Source of the DNA: Thermoplasmata archaeon
GTDB lineage: Archaea; Thermoplasmatota; Thermoplasmata; GCA-020350865
NCBI GenBank assembly: GCA_020348445.1
Contig: CP070751.1
Span: 2,860,309-2,914,051, forward strand
Direction of reading: 5' to 3'
Length of the DNA stretch: 53,743 nucleotides
Part shown: piece by piece, positions 17,110 to 25,533 of the stretch
Numbering within the stretch: position 1 is the first letter of the stretch
How the letters are laid out: the number at the start of each line of letters is the position of its first letter
Made by a program: the position numbers and the translations under genes
Notes under the pieces: model-generated
Told to the model about the DNA's origin: nothing
The model's database searches: none
The model's input: only the letters and a program-made list of their open reading frames with translations

Positions 17110-17351
17110 ATGGCAGAGGCAACGGACGTTGATTTAGGTCTTTACAGGGAAACCCTTGAAAAGATCACTGCCCTTTGCAAGGGCTTCTTGCTTGTTGCTG
17201 ATCAATCCATAGAAAAGGCATGCAGTTTTTGCAGGGGGATTTTAATTCTGCTTCAACAGTTGCTAAGGACTATGCCCCAGGTGATACCAGCCCAAAATCC
17301 CTCCTGAACCGTTATTTTCTGCTAAAATACAACTTTATCACAAATCGTTAA
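17110..17351 (+). pseudogene. Small orphan gene with a -1 frameshift
   Basis: From the ATG at 17110 the first 36 codons (MAEATDVDLGLY ... DQSIEK) look coding. After the A-run at about 17211-17215 the sensible frame moves by one, continuing GMQFLQGDFNSAS ... KSLLNRYFLL to a TAA at 17349-17351. Adding one A to the run would restore an 80-residue protein. Left unshifted, the frame ends at 17307 with an unlikely Cys/Leu/Gln-rich tail. It could be a recent mutation, a sequencing or assembly error, or recoding. The family is unknown. It has a strong promoter and overlaps the convergent gatE stop by 4 bp. Confidence 0.55.
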
Positions 17352-19267
17352 CTACATATCTCATTTATTTTTTTCTTTAAGGCGAGATTCACCTTCTTGC
17401 CATCAACACGGCCCTTAAGCTCCTTCATCAATATACCCATTAAGGGACCAATAGAAGCCATTCCCTTTTCTTTTATATAATCTGCCCTTTCGTTTACAAG
17501 GGACTCAATTATCTTGTTCATCTCATCCTCGTCAATGCCTCCAAGACCTAGATCTGATTGCGCCTGAGCTATGGACACTTTCTTTTCAACAACATATTTT
17601 AATACATCGTAAATTCCTTCCTTAGCAAATTTTCCTTGGGCAACGCAAGTGATTACCTCATCTATGATTTCCTTTTTTATCTGGGTTGTATCAACACCCT
17701 CGGATTCAAGTTCTGGTATTATGTTAAGTAGGATCTTTGCTATGATGTTCTGCATTTTTTTGGATTCTTGCTTTTTCAACAGTTCCTCGAAAATTAAATC
17801 GCATTCTGCAGAAATAAGCTGTCTTGCCTGCTGTGGATTTACTCTATAGGATTTGATAAACCTCTGTTCTCTTTCCTCTGGTAATTCGGGCAGATTGGCC
17901 TGAATTTTTGTTATCTTATCCTCATCTAACCTGATGGGTGGAACATCTGTCTCTGGATACATTCTTGCCTCTCCAGCCAATGGTCTGCTGTACTTTGATG
18001 TGCCGTCCAAAAGAGGATCCCTTGTCTCTTCTGGTACACCTAAGAAGGCCTGCTTGGTTCTCGAGATAACGATGGCCGCTGCCTCTGATACCAAGTCCTC
18101 CTTTTCGGCAATTAGAATAAATGCATCTGTTTTTTCAACTCCCAGGCTCTCATTTACTTTCTCCATTTCCTCATTGGTGATTCCATATCCAGGTAATTCC
18201 TCAGAGTGAAATAGACCTCCTATTCCCAAAGGGCCGAGATATGCGGCGAGCTCAGGTCCCAAAACCCCTCTTCTATTTGTTTCCAATCTTTGTGAGAGCC
18301 CATCTCCCATAAGACCTGAAAATCCCTTCATTTTGATCCCAATTACGATTCCACCTTCCTTGATCATATCGAGCAAGACCTTGCACTCAGTTGTTTTAAA
18401 AATATCTGTAAGGTCCTTTATTTCAGTAAAATCAGTATCGCTTACTTTCCTTTTTCTTAACTCATTTTTTACCTCTACCAATCTCATCTGTCTCTCTAAT
18501 TCCTCCTGGACATAGATGGAAATCATATTAAGTTCCTGAACGCCTTTTATCTCAACCCTGGCTCCTTCTGAGATGGAGATGTTAAGATCCTCTCTCACAG
18601 TGCCGATACCTCTTTTTACCTTCTTTGTAGCCCGAAGCAGGCTGCCGATTCTTTCTGCAACTGCTTTGGCCTGCTTGGGAGTTCTAATATCAGGTTCGGT
18701 AGCAATCTCGATGAGGGGGATTCCGAGCCTGTCAAGGCGGTATGTGATCTCAGCGCCCTCTTTTGCAATCCGTCTTGCAGCATCCTCTTCAAGACATATG
18801 GTTGTGATACCGATCTTGTTCAGGCCATCAATTTCCATGGGGCCCATATTCATATTCCCGTTCATTGCAACCAAGGCTGTCCTTTGAAAACCAGAGGTGT
18901 TTGAGCCGTCGATTACTATCTTTCTCATAAATTGTACCTCGTCAACAAAATTCGCCTTCACCATGGCTGCAAATTCCAATACTGTGTCGAGAGCCTCAGA
19001 ATTGACCTCATGTGGCGGCTCCTCATCTGCCTCGACTAGGCAGACTGTAGGTGGAGCCTGATATTTAAATCTCAATTTTCTTTTTTCCTCTGATTTCGCG
19101 GCCCTGTCAACCTCTCCCATCTCGCTTTGTGTGGGTTTAAGCAACCTCGTAAATTCCCGTGCATCTGAATCAGTGAGTTCTGAGGGACAGTTGCAGAAGA
19201 GTTTATGGGTATCCAGCTGCTGATGTATTTCAAGGCCAACCTTAAGACCAAGGGATTTGTAATTCAT
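17348..19267 (-). CDS. gatE: Glutamyl-tRNA(Gln) amidotransferase subunit E
   Basis: The protein has 639 residues. GatE works with GatD to convert Glu-tRNA(Gln) to Gln-tRNA(Gln) in archaea, using ammonia from glutamine or asparagine. The start GLKVGLEIHQQLDT and the block PPTVCLVEADEEPPHEVN belong to the GatB/GatE kinase-transamidase core. An insert of about 120 residues near 270-400 (LDMIKEGGIVIGIKMKGFSGL) corresponds to the AspRS-like GAD domain that separates GatE from GatB. The C-terminal YqeY-like tail (about 480-639) binds tRNA. An ATG at 19267 is preferred to the GTG at 19276. gatD is not in the window. This gene implies that the organism lacks GlnRS. Confidence 0.95.
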   Translation of the reverse strand: MNYKSLGLKVGLEIHQQLDTHKLFCNCPSELTDSDAREFTRLLKPTQSEMGEVDRAAKSEEKRKLRFKYQAPPTVCLVEADEEPPHEVNSEALDTVLEFAAMVKANFVDEVQFMRKIVIDGSNTSGFQRTALVAMNGNMNMGPMEIDGLNKIGITTICLEEDAARRIAKEGAEITYRLDRLGIPLIEIATEPDIRTPKQAKAVAERIGSLLRATKKVKRGIGTVREDLNISISEGARVEIKGVQELNMISIYVQEELERQMRLVEVKNELRKRKVSDTDFTEIKDLTDIFKTTECKVLLDMIKEGGIVIGIKMKGFSGLMGDGLSQRLETNRRGVLGPELAAYLGPLGIGGLFHSEELPGYGITNEEMEKVNESLGVEKTDAFILIAEKEDLVSEAAAIVISRTKQAFLGVPEETRDPLLDGTSKYSRPLAGEARMYPETDVPPIRLDEDKITKIQANLPELPEEREQRFIKSYRVNPQQARQLISAECDLIFEELLKKQESKKMQNIIAKILLNIIPELESEGVDTTQIKKEIIDEVITCVAQGKFAKEGIYDVLKYVVEKKVSIAQAQSDLGLGGIDEDEMNKIIESLVNERADYIKEKGMASIGPLMGILMKELKGRVDGKKVNLALKKKINEICS

Positions 19268-19384
19268 TAGAATCACTCTGCTGCTGATTGTGTTTTTAGG
19301 TTATTATTCTTACGAATTATGGCTCAAATCCGGTATTTCCCCTCCATTTCCCCTCCTTAAAACATAAAAAAGATTAATACACTA

Positions 19385-19395
19385 AAATGTATAAC
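19385..19395 (+). promoter_or_regulatory. TATA box of the tRNA-Gly gene
   Basis: AAATGTATAAC is centred about 27 bp before the first base of the tRNA, the standard archaeal spacing for a transcript that starts at or near the mature 5' end. Confidence 0.5.
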
Positions 19396-19416
19396 ATATC
19401 CAAATCCATGAGTTAT

Positions 19417-19540
19417 GCGGCTGTGATCTAGTCTGGTTAGGATCGAAGCTTCCCAAGCTTCTTGCTCGGGTTCGAATGCCCGTGGCGGGGAAACCCACCA
19501 CTTCATTTCCTCGCAGGGCTCGGAAATCCCGGCAGCCGCA
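19417..19540 (+). tRNA. tRNA-Gly(CCC) interrupted in the T-loop
   Basis: Acceptor strands GCGGCTG (19417-19423) and CAGCCGC (19533-19539) pair over 7 bp, with discriminator A at 19540. The D-arm and the anticodon arm (GAAGC-TTCCCAA-GCTTC, anticodon CCC) are normal. The T-arm only works if about 50 nt are removed. Exon 1 then ends ...TTCGAA and exon 2 begins TCCCGG, restoring a 5-bp T-stem and a perfect TTCGAAT loop. No 3' CCA is encoded. It reads the GGG codon. Confidence 0.85.
19477..19526 (+). other. Putative 50-nt non-canonical tRNA intron (T-loop, about position 59/60)
   Basis: Both ends lie in AAT triplets (19475-19477 and 19525-19527). The exon TTCG (19471-19474) can pair with CGGA (19521-19524), giving a 4-bp central helix between the two AAT bulges. 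GCCC (19478-19481) can pair with GGGC (19516-19519). This is a relaxed bulge-helix-bulge, the substrate shape of the archaeal splicing endonuclease. Cutting both bulges after AA yields an exact tRNA. Confidence 0.7.
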
Positions 19541-19579
19541 TTTCTTTAATTTTTACTTGTTATAATCGAAAAGCGCCTA

Positions 19580-19650
19580 CCTCGTGTTCGAGTTATAATT
19601 GTAAATCAATTGTGTCTTAAGCTCGCACACCCGCAGCCGCATTCCTTTAA
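19580..19650 (+). repeat. Decayed duplicate of the 3' half of tRNA-Gly with its intron
   Basis: CTCGTGTTCGAGTT (19581-19594) matches the T-arm start of the tRNA, and GCTCGCACACCCGCAGCCGCATTCC (given here as 19621-19645: GCTCG..., then CCCGCAGCCGCA at 19630-19641) matches its 3' end and flank with a few changes. No 5' half is present. Such a tail may come from a partial duplication or from an element that integrated at the tRNA 3' end and was later lost. Confidence 0.5.
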
Positions 19651-19677
19651 ATAATAGTCCAAAAAGTGCACAAATCT

Positions 19678-19688
19678 GTATATATAAG
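19678..19688 (+). promoter_or_regulatory. TATA box of the WD40-wHTH gene
   Basis: GTATATATAAG is centred about 28 bp before the ATG at 19711, predicting a leaderless transcript. It rules out the longer frame that begins at 19666, since that start would precede the promoter. Confidence 0.6.
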
Positions 19689-19710
19689 AGTTGATACATA
19701 TTCGTTATTG

Positions 19711-22700
19711 ATGATTTATATAAAAAGGAGTGCAAAAGAATCCATAATCATACCACTTTTTATAGTTTTTACCTCGATAATACTCATTTTAATCACCCTC
19801 TCAAATCTCCCGGACAGGGTGAACGCAGAAGAAACAGAGCCTGAAGTGAATTTTTACATGGAAAGGGAGCTTCTCGGGCATTTTGACGACATATCAGCTT
19901 TGGCATGGAGTTCAAATGGACAAAGCATTGCCTCAGGTTCTTCTGACAACACCACCAGGATCTGGAGCACGGGGACTTGGAGTTCAGTAAAAACCCTTTA
20001 TCATACAGCACCTGTTTCCGGGATTTCTTGGAGTAAAACCACCTTAAAAATGGCGATAGGCCTTGAGAATGGCACAATTGAAGTTTACAATGCCGTTTCC
20101 TGGATTCTGCAAAAGACCCTCTCTGAACACCTCGATATGGTACAAGGACTCAGTTTCAGCCCTGATGGAACCAAGCTTTCTTCAGGCGATGACTCTGGAA
20201 ATATCAAAATCTGGGATGTGACAACATGGAATTCAATCCAAAACCTGGATTTGGGAAGCGGAGTCAAAGAGATTCAATGGAGCAACAACGCAGATAAATT
20301 GGCTGCTTGCTCAAACAATGGAACAATAAGCATTTGGGAGACATCGACATGGACCAACATAAAGTCCTTTGACACCACATTGGGGGATGAACGTGTAGAA
20401 TCCATTTTCTGGAGCCCAGATGACACAAGACTTGCATCAAGCTCAGAGGAATTGAAGGTTATTGTATGGGACACACAATCATGGGAAGCACTACAAACCC
20501 TCAGTACTGGGAGTACACCGAAAAAGGTGATGTGGAGTCCTGATAACACTTATATTGCCGCGGGTGTTATGGGTGGAATAAAAATCTGGAATACAACTGA
20601 TTGGAATCTTATGAAAACCACAGAACTTGCTGAGAGTTCCCAGGTATCAGCTTTGACAATCAGCCCAGATGGGGATAGGATTGCTTCTGGAGCTCCTCAA
20701 AAGACGAGTAATGCGGTTATGATATGGAAAAAGAATTTTTCTCCAGTTCTTGATCCTATTGGAAACCAAGAAGCATACGAAGATCAATTGTTCACCTTGA
20801 CTGTTAGCGCCTCAGATGATGACCAGCTTACCTTCTCAGATGATTCTTTGTTATTTGATATAGACCCGGATAACGGCCAAATCTCTTTTATTCCGACAAA
20901 TGATGATGTGGGAGAGCACACAATCACGATCACTGTGAGCGACGGAAAAGGTGGAACAGATAATGAAACTTTTATTCTCACTGTAACAAATGTAGACGAT
21001 CCTCCCATCCCAGCAATAAATTGGCGATACGGGGCAGACTATGTAAATATCACTCTCAGGGTTGGTGGACAAATTGGGAATTCTGTAACACTTGAAATCG
21101 AGGAGGATGAAATACCTTTTGATGAGATAACTGTCGAAAGGGAGAGTGAATTTTTAGATGAAAAGAATCTTCATTTAAGCATGAATCCCACCAAATCCTA
21201 CGAAATAATAATAAAATACTCAGGAAGCACAGGAGTAAATCCTGTTGCCGTTACGTTCGAGTGCATTGGATTTGCTTATACAAAACATCTTAGTTTCGAT
21301 TCTGGACAGGGAGTGGAGCAGTTCGGGATTCTGCAATTAAACGATATTTTTTCGGCCATGGGCCTTTTTGTTTTTGATGCCTCATCATCGCAAGATGTGG
21401 ACAGCATGATCGTTGATTATATATGGGATTTTGGAGATGGAACTTCGGGTGAAGGAATATATGTGGTGCATTCTTTTGGTAAAAACGGTAACTATAAAGT
21501 CAATCTCACTGTGGAATCAGATAATGGCATCAGTGACTCTTTGGGGACTGAGATTTTCCTAAATGGAATTCCAGATAAAGAAGCCATAGAATCTGAACTT
21601 ATGAAGGATTTAACTCTAGATTATCTTGAATCAACCAATTATCAAGCAGCTTTTATGGATAAAAGAGGACTTCTAAGCATTATCGATAGTAAAGGAAATG
21701 TCGCAGGCTTTATAGATGACTCTTATAAGTTCGATATAGAGGGTGTGTATTTGGCATACTCGCTTTACTCAGGGGAGATATATTACCTTCCCAAGGACCT
21801 GAAATTAAAATACAATATCGCCCACACCGAAGAAAACTACGGCCTTTTCTTGCTCATCCCAGATTCCGGCCTTTGTAAATCAATTGGTGTTTATGGAGAA
21901 GATGGAGGGGACGCCATAGAGCTGGATGAAGATTATGACACCTTAACAATCTCCACATCAGATATCGAAAAAAAATACTCGCTAATATTTGAGGCTGAGG
22001 ATGATTTTGGAAAGGACATATTTTCACTGACTGATGTGAAGATTAAAAGCGGGGAAACTCATCATTATCTAATAAACAACTGGGAAGGCATAACAAGTGA
22101 TAAAAAAGCTGTGACACTGGCAATCGATAGGGACGGTGACGGTAATATCGACGTTACAATAGATTTAGAAAACGGTATGACTGGGGAGGAAATAGAGATC
22201 ATCATTCTATCAAAAGGGGAATCTGAATCTTCTTTTATCACAACTACAAGTCTCATATTGATAGTAGGCTTTGTTAGCGTAGCAGGAATCGGATGCATTC
22301 TAGGAAGTACCGAAGTTGGAAAATTGGTATTGCTTTCGTTAATCCTACCTTTATACACGCGAATAAAGAAGGAGGAGGTTCTTGACAACGAGATCAGAGG
22401 AATGATCCGGGGTTACATTATCGCCAATCCTGGGGATAACTATAATTCCATAAAAAGAGCGTTGAGTCTAAACAACGGCGCACTTGCGTACCATCTAAAG
22501 GTTTTGGAAAGGGCGAATATCATACAGTCTAAAAAGGACGGAATGTTCAAGCGATTCTACCCTGCCGGCATGAAGATCCCCCAGGGAAATGGCGGTGAGA
22601 TAAGTGAAATACAAAGAATCCTGCTCCAAAAAATCTCTGAGAGCCCAGGTATTAATCAAAAGGAGGTTGCTGCCTTACTGGGATTGAGCAAAGGTGTGAT

Positions 22701-22839
22701 AAATTATCATATAAAGGTTCTTTTGGCAAAAGAACTGCTTCATATAGAAAAAAAAGGCAGGAAAACGCATTGCTATATTGAACCTTCGGCAGAGCATAGG
22801 ATTAAGAACAGTTATTTGGAAAAAAAATATGAGGTATGA
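19711..22839 (+). CDS. Membrane-tethered WD40/cadherin/PKD protein with two cytoplasmic winged helices
   Basis: The protein has 1042 residues. An N-terminal membrane segment (IIIPLFIVFTSIILILITL) is followed by seven WD40-type repeats (about 56-350; each has a W-SPD-like strand and an IW/VW end), enough for a closed propeller. Next come a cadherin-like domain (DDDQLTFS ... DGKGGTDNETF), a beta domain, and a PKD domain with YIWDFGDGTS at about 570. A second membrane helix lies at about 841-866. Two winged helices follow at about 893-955 and 970-1030; both carry ...YHLKVLERANII or YHIKVLLAKELL recognition segments. The topology is an extracellular sensor with a cytoplasmic DNA-binding pair, acting without a kinase relay. 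That role is inferred. The next gene, a surface protein, may be a target. Confidence 0.8.
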   Translation: MIYIKRSAKESIIIPLFIVFTSIILILITLSNLPDRVNAEETEPEVNFYMERELLGHFDDISALAWSSNGQSIASGSSDNTTRIWSTGTWSSVKTLYHTAPVSGISWSKTTLKMAIGLENGTIEVYNAVSWILQKTLSEHLDMVQGLSFSPDGTKLSSGDDSGNIKIWDVTTWNSIQNLDLGSGVKEIQWSNNADKLAACSNNGTISIWETSTWTNIKSFDTTLGDERVESIFWSPDDTRLASSSEELKVIVWDTQSWEALQTLSTGSTPKKVMWSPDNTYIAAGVMGGIKIWNTTDWNLMKTTELAESSQVSALTISPDGDRIASGAPQKTSNAVMIWKKNFSPVLDPIGNQEAYEDQLFTLTVSASDDDQLTFSDDSLLFDIDPDNGQISFIPTNDDVGEHTITITVSDGKGGTDNETFILTVTNVDDPPIPAINWRYGADYVNITLRVGGQIGNSVTLEIEEDEIPFDEITVERESEFLDEKNLHLSMNPTKSYEIIIKYSGSTGVNPVAVTFECIGFAYTKHLSFDSGQGVEQFGILQLNDIFSAMGLFVFDASSSQDVDSMIVDYIWDFGDGTSGEGIYVVHSFGKNGNYKVNLTVESDNGISDSLGTEIFLNGIPDKEAIESELMKDLTLDYLESTNYQAAFMDKRGLLSIIDSKGNVAGFIDDSYKFDIEGVYLAYSLYSGEIYYLPKDLKLKYNIAHTEENYGLFLLIPDSGLCKSIGVYGEDGGDAIELDEDYDTLTISTSDIEKKYSLIFEAEDDFGKDIFSLTDVKIKSGETHHYLINNWEGITSDKKAVTLAIDRDGDGNIDVTIDLENGMTGEEIEIIILSKGESESSFITTTSLILIVGFVSVAGIGCILGSTEVGKLVLLSLILPLYTRIKKEEVLDNEIRGMIRGYIIANPGDNYNSIKRALSLNNGALAYHLKVLERANIIQSKKDGMFKRFYPAGMKIPQGNGGEISEIQRILLQKISESPGINQKEVAALLGLSKGVINYHIKVLLAKELLHIEKKGRKTHCYIEPSAEHRIKNSYLEKKYEV

Positions 22840-22942
22840 CCATGAGAATAATCTATGAAATAGTTGGAAATAGGAACGGTGATGGTAAGCGAGCATTAAA
22901 ACGTCCTCATGCGGGTTTAAATGCCGGATTGGCACCATTAAT

Positions 22943-22958
22943 CGAAACCTATATAACA
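22943..22958 (+). promoter_or_regulatory. BRE/TATA promoter of the NEW3-domain gene
   Basis: CGAAACC followed by TATATAACA places the transcription start near 22980, just before the ATG at 22992. This makes the longer frame beginning at 22836, which overlaps the previous stop, unlikely. Confidence 0.55.
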
Positions 22959-22991
22959 TATAAAATACAGTTACCGTGGCGAGGTAAGATT

Positions 22992-25514
22992 ATGAAAGCA
23001 GTATGCGGGCTAATCGCAGTTTTATTTATATTGGGCCCCGTTGGGATGGGAATGCTGTTTAATGTCGACGCCCCTCTAATAGAGGATGGGACAATCGTTG
23101 CAGATTCAGAAAAACCACATTTAGAGGACCACGGCACAAGGGCTACACCTGAGGGGGCACCCACATTTATAAACCTGTATTTTCACAGCAGAGACAATAG
23201 CATGAACACAAGTGCATACAACTATATAAATCCTGATACCACAGGCGGTATAACATTTACTTTGCAGGACCCCTTGGCAAACGATTTTTTCGTGGAAGAG
23301 CCATCAGGTGAATTTCCATTGATGTTGGAATTGTATCTTTCTGGTTCAGGTACAATTACTACCGAAATCCGTGACAACAGTGAAGATGGTCCTCTTGTGG
23401 GTTCTGACTCTCATACCTTTATAAATGCCCAGTCCAATGTGGCGATCAACCGTTACATCCCTTTTGAATCTGGTGTGGGTGATAATTATACATTTGAAGA
23501 TGGGCATTATATTGTCATTGTTATCAGTATCGCTGGAACTGGTTTATTACATTATGATTATGTTGGCCATCTTTCTTACCTCCGGTTCTACGGGAGAACA
23601 ATAACCGATATACCATTTGAGACTCACAACTTCTTCGGCGAGACCACGGAGTTGTTCTATCCCAATGATATCGACTTTCCGATGGAAAGGAAAATCGTTA
23701 TTATGAAGGGGGCAATCTCAGATGTATTTGGCAAATTTGACGGTAAATATATCGATTATGTTCAGGTTCAGATTGAGAACACGCAAGGGCTAAATCTGTT
23801 AAGGAACACAACTTTCGATCGGGAAACATCCGAATTTGAATATAAATGGTACTACTCTGCAGATCAAGTCAGTGGTGAATATACTGTCACCACCCATGCT
23901 TTTGATGAACAGAATAATGAATACACAGTTGTAGGCATATTCAATATGTCCGATTATGGTGTGGTATTGACCTCACCTGACATGCCAGAAAATGTCCCAG
24001 AAGGTACTTATAAAGCGGACGCTGTACGAAGTGTACCTCTCAAAAATGTAACAAAATACACCATTAACGTGTACAATATCGGTAACAACCCGACAACCAT
24101 GGATATCTCCACCACAGGCGAGTCAGGTTGGAACTGGTGGCTTGAAGGTAACGATATAACAACATATAACGGAAATCAGAAAGGCAATATAACAGACCTT
24201 GATGAAGGAGCAACTAAATCCATAACATTGGCCGTGGATTCCAAAGACAACTCAATAGGTGAGCAAGTCACCATCGTGATAAAGGCAACATGCGCAGCAG
24301 ACCCTCAAAAAGAATATGATACCTTGAACACGATAACCACTGTGGTTATGAATTACGATTTTGAAATAAAATTCCTAGATGGGAGTGATTCTACAGAAGA
24401 AACTGTTGAGCTGGGGGACGATATTGAATTTGATTTCAAGGTGACCAATATAGGAGCCACCGATGACACAATATGGCTCGATGTTAAAAATTTACCCTCA
24501 GGCTGGGAAGAGTATTTGGAATTTTCTGATGGTGGTACACCCCAGAGCCAAGGAGATCGATACAAAGTCGTGCTCCCTAAAAACCAACATGAGGAGTTCA
24601 CTCTAACACTCACAGCACCCGATTTGGACGATGATGATATCTTCGATGTTGAGGTTGTGGGTGAATCTGAAGGCAGCTCCACCCAACCCAATATGGACAT
24701 CGTCACCCGCAAAATAACCATGTCAATAACCCTCACATCTGGATTGATGCTCGAGCTTAAAAGCGCCGGCACCAAGGTAACAGATCCTGAAAAACAGGTG
24801 GACTATCTGTTCGAAATCACAAACACAGGCACTTCCTCAGCTGACTTCACTGTCTCGTTTACAACTCCCACTCCAAGTGAGGGGTGGGGCGATGGCATAT
24901 CCCTTTCCCAGACAGAATTCAATAATGTCGGCTCGCAGCAGGATGAGGCTTTCACACTGTATGTGGAGCCCTCATCAGATGTTATCGCAAGAAATTATTC
25001 CATAACAGTGAAGGCCATCCGAAACCAAGATGCCAATGTTTTCAAAGATATTACCGTTTATTGTCATGTCAACGAGGTCCCAGGTTTGGAGCTAGTTGAA
25101 CCGAGTCCCGGAACACCGGACCTTTATGGCGAGGCCGGAGCAGGCGAGGATGTCAAATATAAAATAACTATCAAAAACACTGGCAATGTGAAGTTGAGCG
25201 TCCAGATCCTATTTCCAGACAAGCCAAAGGACTGGACTGTGAAATTCGGCAATGCCTCAACTTGGTCAAAGGACATTGATCCCGGGGCTGAAGAAGAAGT
25301 TGAATTTTCCTTCAGCGTTCCTGACGATGCCGAGGGTGATGAGACCGTGGATATAACCATCTCCGTGACTCCCAGTCAGGGAGATCCCATTCTGATTGAA
25401 ACCCATACAAAAGTAAAAGGATCCATCAGCCAGACACTTCTGACACTGCTTGTGCCTATTCTGCTTTTCGTGGTTATCATCGTTATGGTCATAGTCATCT
25501 ATAAAAGACGATAA
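22992..25514 (+). CDS. Surface protein with NEW3/CARDB-like repeats and a C-terminal anchor
   Basis: The protein has 840 residues. A signal peptide (MKAVCGLIAVLFILGPVGMGML) leads into beta-sandwich domains. At least three resemble NEW3 (alpha-galactosidase-associated/CARDB-like) modules, recognised by the recurrent pattern 'ITNTGTSSADF ... GW ... SLSQTEF', 'KVTNIGATDDTIWL ... SGWEEYLEF' and 'IKNTGNVKLSVQI ... DWTVKF'. The C-terminus is one hydrophobic helix (LLTLLVPILLFVVIIVMVIVIY) ending in KRR, so the protein is anchored in the membrane with its bulk outside. No catalytic motif is seen. It follows the WD40-wHTH regulator by 152 bp with its own promoter. A role in envelope structure or binding is inferred. 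Confidence 0.75.
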   Translation: MKAVCGLIAVLFILGPVGMGMLFNVDAPLIEDGTIVADSEKPHLEDHGTRATPEGAPTFINLYFHSRDNSMNTSAYNYINPDTTGGITFTLQDPLANDFFVEEPSGEFPLMLELYLSGSGTITTEIRDNSEDGPLVGSDSHTFINAQSNVAINRYIPFESGVGDNYTFEDGHYIVIVISIAGTGLLHYDYVGHLSYLRFYGRTITDIPFETHNFFGETTELFYPNDIDFPMERKIVIMKGAISDVFGKFDGKYIDYVQVQIENTQGLNLLRNTTFDRETSEFEYKWYYSADQVSGEYTVTTHAFDEQNNEYTVVGIFNMSDYGVVLTSPDMPENVPEGTYKADAVRSVPLKNVTKYTINVYNIGNNPTTMDISTTGESGWNWWLEGNDITTYNGNQKGNITDLDEGATKSITLAVDSKDNSIGEQVTIVIKATCAADPQKEYDTLNTITTVVMNYDFEIKFLDGSDSTEETVELGDDIEFDFKVTNIGATDDTIWLDVKNLPSGWEEYLEFSDGGTPQSQGDRYKVVLPKNQHEEFTLTLTAPDLDDDDIFDVEVVGESEGSSTQPNMDIVTRKITMSITLTSGLMLELKSAGTKVTDPEKQVDYLFEITNTGTSSADFTVSFTTPTPSEGWGDGISLSQTEFNNVGSQQDEAFTLYVEPSSDVIARNYSITVKAIRNQDANVFKDITVYCHVNEVPGLELVEPSPGTPDLYGEAGAGEDVKYKITIKNTGNVKLSVQILFPDKPKDWTVKFGNASTWSKDIDPGAEEEVEFSFSVPDDAEGDETVDITISVTPSQGDPILIETHTKVKGSISQTLLTLLVPILLFVVIIVMVIVIYKRR

Positions 25515-25533
25515 GGACTTTTTTAATACCACA

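Noticed and set aside
17205..17220. Programmed -1 frameshifting in the small gene at 17110
   Set aside because: No classical slippery heptamer and no downstream structure was seen; a lost base in an A-run explains it more simply.
22836..22991. Extended start of the NEW3-domain gene overlapping the previous stop
   Set aside because: A BRE/TATA promoter lies inside it and a normal signal peptide starts at 22992.
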